Shown: piece by piece, positions 62,132-64,000 of the stretch
Position numbering within the stretch: position 1 is the stretch's first letter
How the letters are laid out: each line of letters opens with the position of its first letter
Assembly: GCF_905220415.1 (NCBI RefSeq)
Contig: NC_059549.1
Span: forward strand, 4,154,001-4,218,000
Length of the DNA: 64,000 nt
Origin: Colias croceus
Lineage: Eukaryota > Arthropoda > Insecta > Lepidoptera > Pieridae
Direction of reading: 5' to 3'
Notes under the pieces: generated by a model
Told to the model about the DNA's origin: nothing
What the model saw: the letters and a program-made list of their open reading frames with translations, nothing else
The model's database searches: none
Program-made: the position numbers and the translations under genes

Positions 62132-64000
62132 ACCTCATAAGTCATAATAGTACCTATGGGGTTCTACGTGGGTGTGTATGTATAGAGGTACAACAGATAA
62201 ATCCGAGTAGTACGTAACGAGAGAATTGGTGCTTTAATACTAATGAAATAACCACCCATTACTTTTTAAGTCGATGTTTTAAGCTGAATATAAATTATAA
62301 TTTATACTCCAATGAAAAATAAAAATGCAAAAAAGGTAAATAATTCGGAACCTTTCTTCTTCCCTGCCCATCGAATTGAAACATGTGAAATAAACAACTA
62401 TTAAATATAACAAGTAACAATTGATGCCTACATCACCCGAAATATCCGCCATCAAATATTCAACGAGACAACAGAAATAACGTAAAAATGCCAGCAAAAA
62501 ACTCTTAAAGGATCGTGTGCCTGATTGAGTTGGACGTGGGTCGAAAGAGCAAAGGTAAATCCCTCTGACCAAATACCACTTAAAGATGCCTACTTACCGC
62601 CCTACAAATAAAAGCATTGAGGTACGAAATTTCTCGAAGCTTTACAAGGTCAATGTAATGGGTGAATCTTTGTTAGCTTGGTTTCGTTGAGATTAAACAT
62701 TACCTATTAGTGTTTTTTCCCAAAACATGCAAAATGTCTTAAAAAATAATTAAGTACTAAGTACTTTGATAAATTAAGATAAACATAAAAGTTTGTAGTC
62801 AGCTGATTTTTTTTTATCATCAACCCAAACAGTGACAACCTCGAATTTTATCACACACAAAATATCCAATCACTTACAAGAAACCTGCGGTATTTTCTAA
62901 TCTTATTTTCCTGTTTTCTATATTATTGATGCCAGCTACGTTTGCAGTTCGCATTCACTTAACCAGCGTAAACTTAGCATTTACCGAGTTCCAGATAATG
63001 TAACAGACACTTCTTGTGAGTGCCACTCTAAGTTCTTAAAAGAAAAATAAACTTTAACGCCTTTGAAATGTCTTCGTGCACTTCAACGCCTGGCCGACGT
63101 AAGCAAGATTTGCACTTGGGAAAATTCCGCTCCAGAACCTTGTTAAAACTATGGACCTATTTGAATTTTGATATTTGAATATCATTACGACGTAGCAAAG
63201 AACCTTACTATGAAGATTGCTTTCAGTCACGTATCTAATGTTAAAAAGATGTGAGTTAAAAATATTACTAAGTATTTTCGTCTAAGTAATTTGACCCGTT
63301 GGAAAATTATAATAAATTGTGTAGTAGAGCACTAATAATAAACCAGTATTTTTGTTTTTACATCTAAAATATACTTTGCAAAAAAATGCTACCAAAAAAA
63401 ACGTTTGCGCTACATTTATGTTCATAAAGAAAAACGAAAGGAGGAAATTATACAAACATGAATAAAATACTACTTGTTTAAGTATGCCAGAGAAACGATC
63501 CAACATTTTAATAATGCAACAATCACAATACAGTTTCAGTCATTCTATTTGCATTATATTACACACTGCCATAAAAACAGACGACTTACAAAGAGGAATA
63601 ATAGCCTTAATATCTACATCATAAAAGATAGCTTGGCTTGAACAAATACTGCGTTAGCGAGATAAAAATTTCCGCCTGCTATCGTTCTCTATGAAAAATC
63701 GTGGAAAATATACGCCATTTGGCAAGCTTGATTTTGCCGAGTACATACAGTAACGAGCGGTTTCAGCAATAACTTAGTCGGTTTTACGAGAGGTCGGTTG
63801 CCCGTCTAAATATTTAGGGAATAATTACATGAGTGCGCGGCGTGTGTGCGTTATTAAAGCAGCTGTGCTAGAAATACGCTTCGAGAACAGAATATGGTTC
63901 TGCATTTCATATTCTTACAGAGCTCTCGGAATTACATTTTTTACACATCAAATAATTGTTACAGCATTGTTGTGTAAGAAAAAAGTTTATTGGTTTCAAT
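62132..64000. other. AT-rich region, no gene seen
   Basis: The frames at 62279-62572 and 63282-63506 (-) have no domain. No further feature is supported to the end of the window. Confidence 0.5.

Overview
This window looks like nuclear DNA of a moth or butterfly (Lepidoptera). The reasons are an AT-rich background, many short dispersed repeats that end in a GC-rich hairpin plus CTAG (the style of lepidopteran non-autonomous Helitrons of the Lep1 type), 3' tails of CR1/jockey-like and RTE-like LINEs, PIF/Harbinger-derived miniature elements, and one insect-type GILT gene. No bacterial, organellar or rRNA/tRNA content was recognised. Family assignments rest on motifs read by eye, not on database searches.

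Layout. 0-4.1 kb: three PIF/Harbinger-derived deletion elements in a row (811-1333, 2517-3000, 3680-4064), each keeping a different scrap of coding sequence. 5-6.2 kb: a 5'-truncated CR1/jockey-type LINE on the minus strand. 6.2-13 kb: AT-rich, non-coding as far as I can see. 13.08-13.72 kb: the one convincing intact gene, an intronless GILT-like (lysosomal thiol reductase family) protein on the minus strand, whose active-site motif is CPDA instead of CxxC. 16-27.7 kb: LINE tails, a long-terminal-inverted-repeat element holding an RTE 3' fragment, a Helitron with a (CAGA)n microsatellite, a MITE, and two GC-rich islands. 28.66-30.16 kb: a 755-bp tandem segmental duplication carrying a Helitron in each unit. 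30.77 kb: a perfect 24-bp-arm palindrome.

37.8-41.9 kb is the most structured part of the window. It holds a decayed three-exon THAP-domain gene (38676-39935, minus strand) inside a 2-kb segment bounded by inverted repeats, several perfect palindromes, and a 1-kb modular minisatellite of about 20-bp GGTCTACT-units flanked by exact direct copies of a 25-bp sequence. 42.9-62.1 kb: scattered Helitron-like copies of at least five subfamilies, a second MITE copy, and a 220-bp-period tandem Helitron array at 61.6-62.1 kb. The rest is AT-rich sequence without supportable genes, best read as intergenic or long-intron DNA.

The features do not form a pathway: there is one host gene, one decayed THAP gene, and a dense record of mobile-element activity. 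I could not demonstrate a wholly new biological system. The THAP/minisatellite/palindrome island is the best place to look for one.
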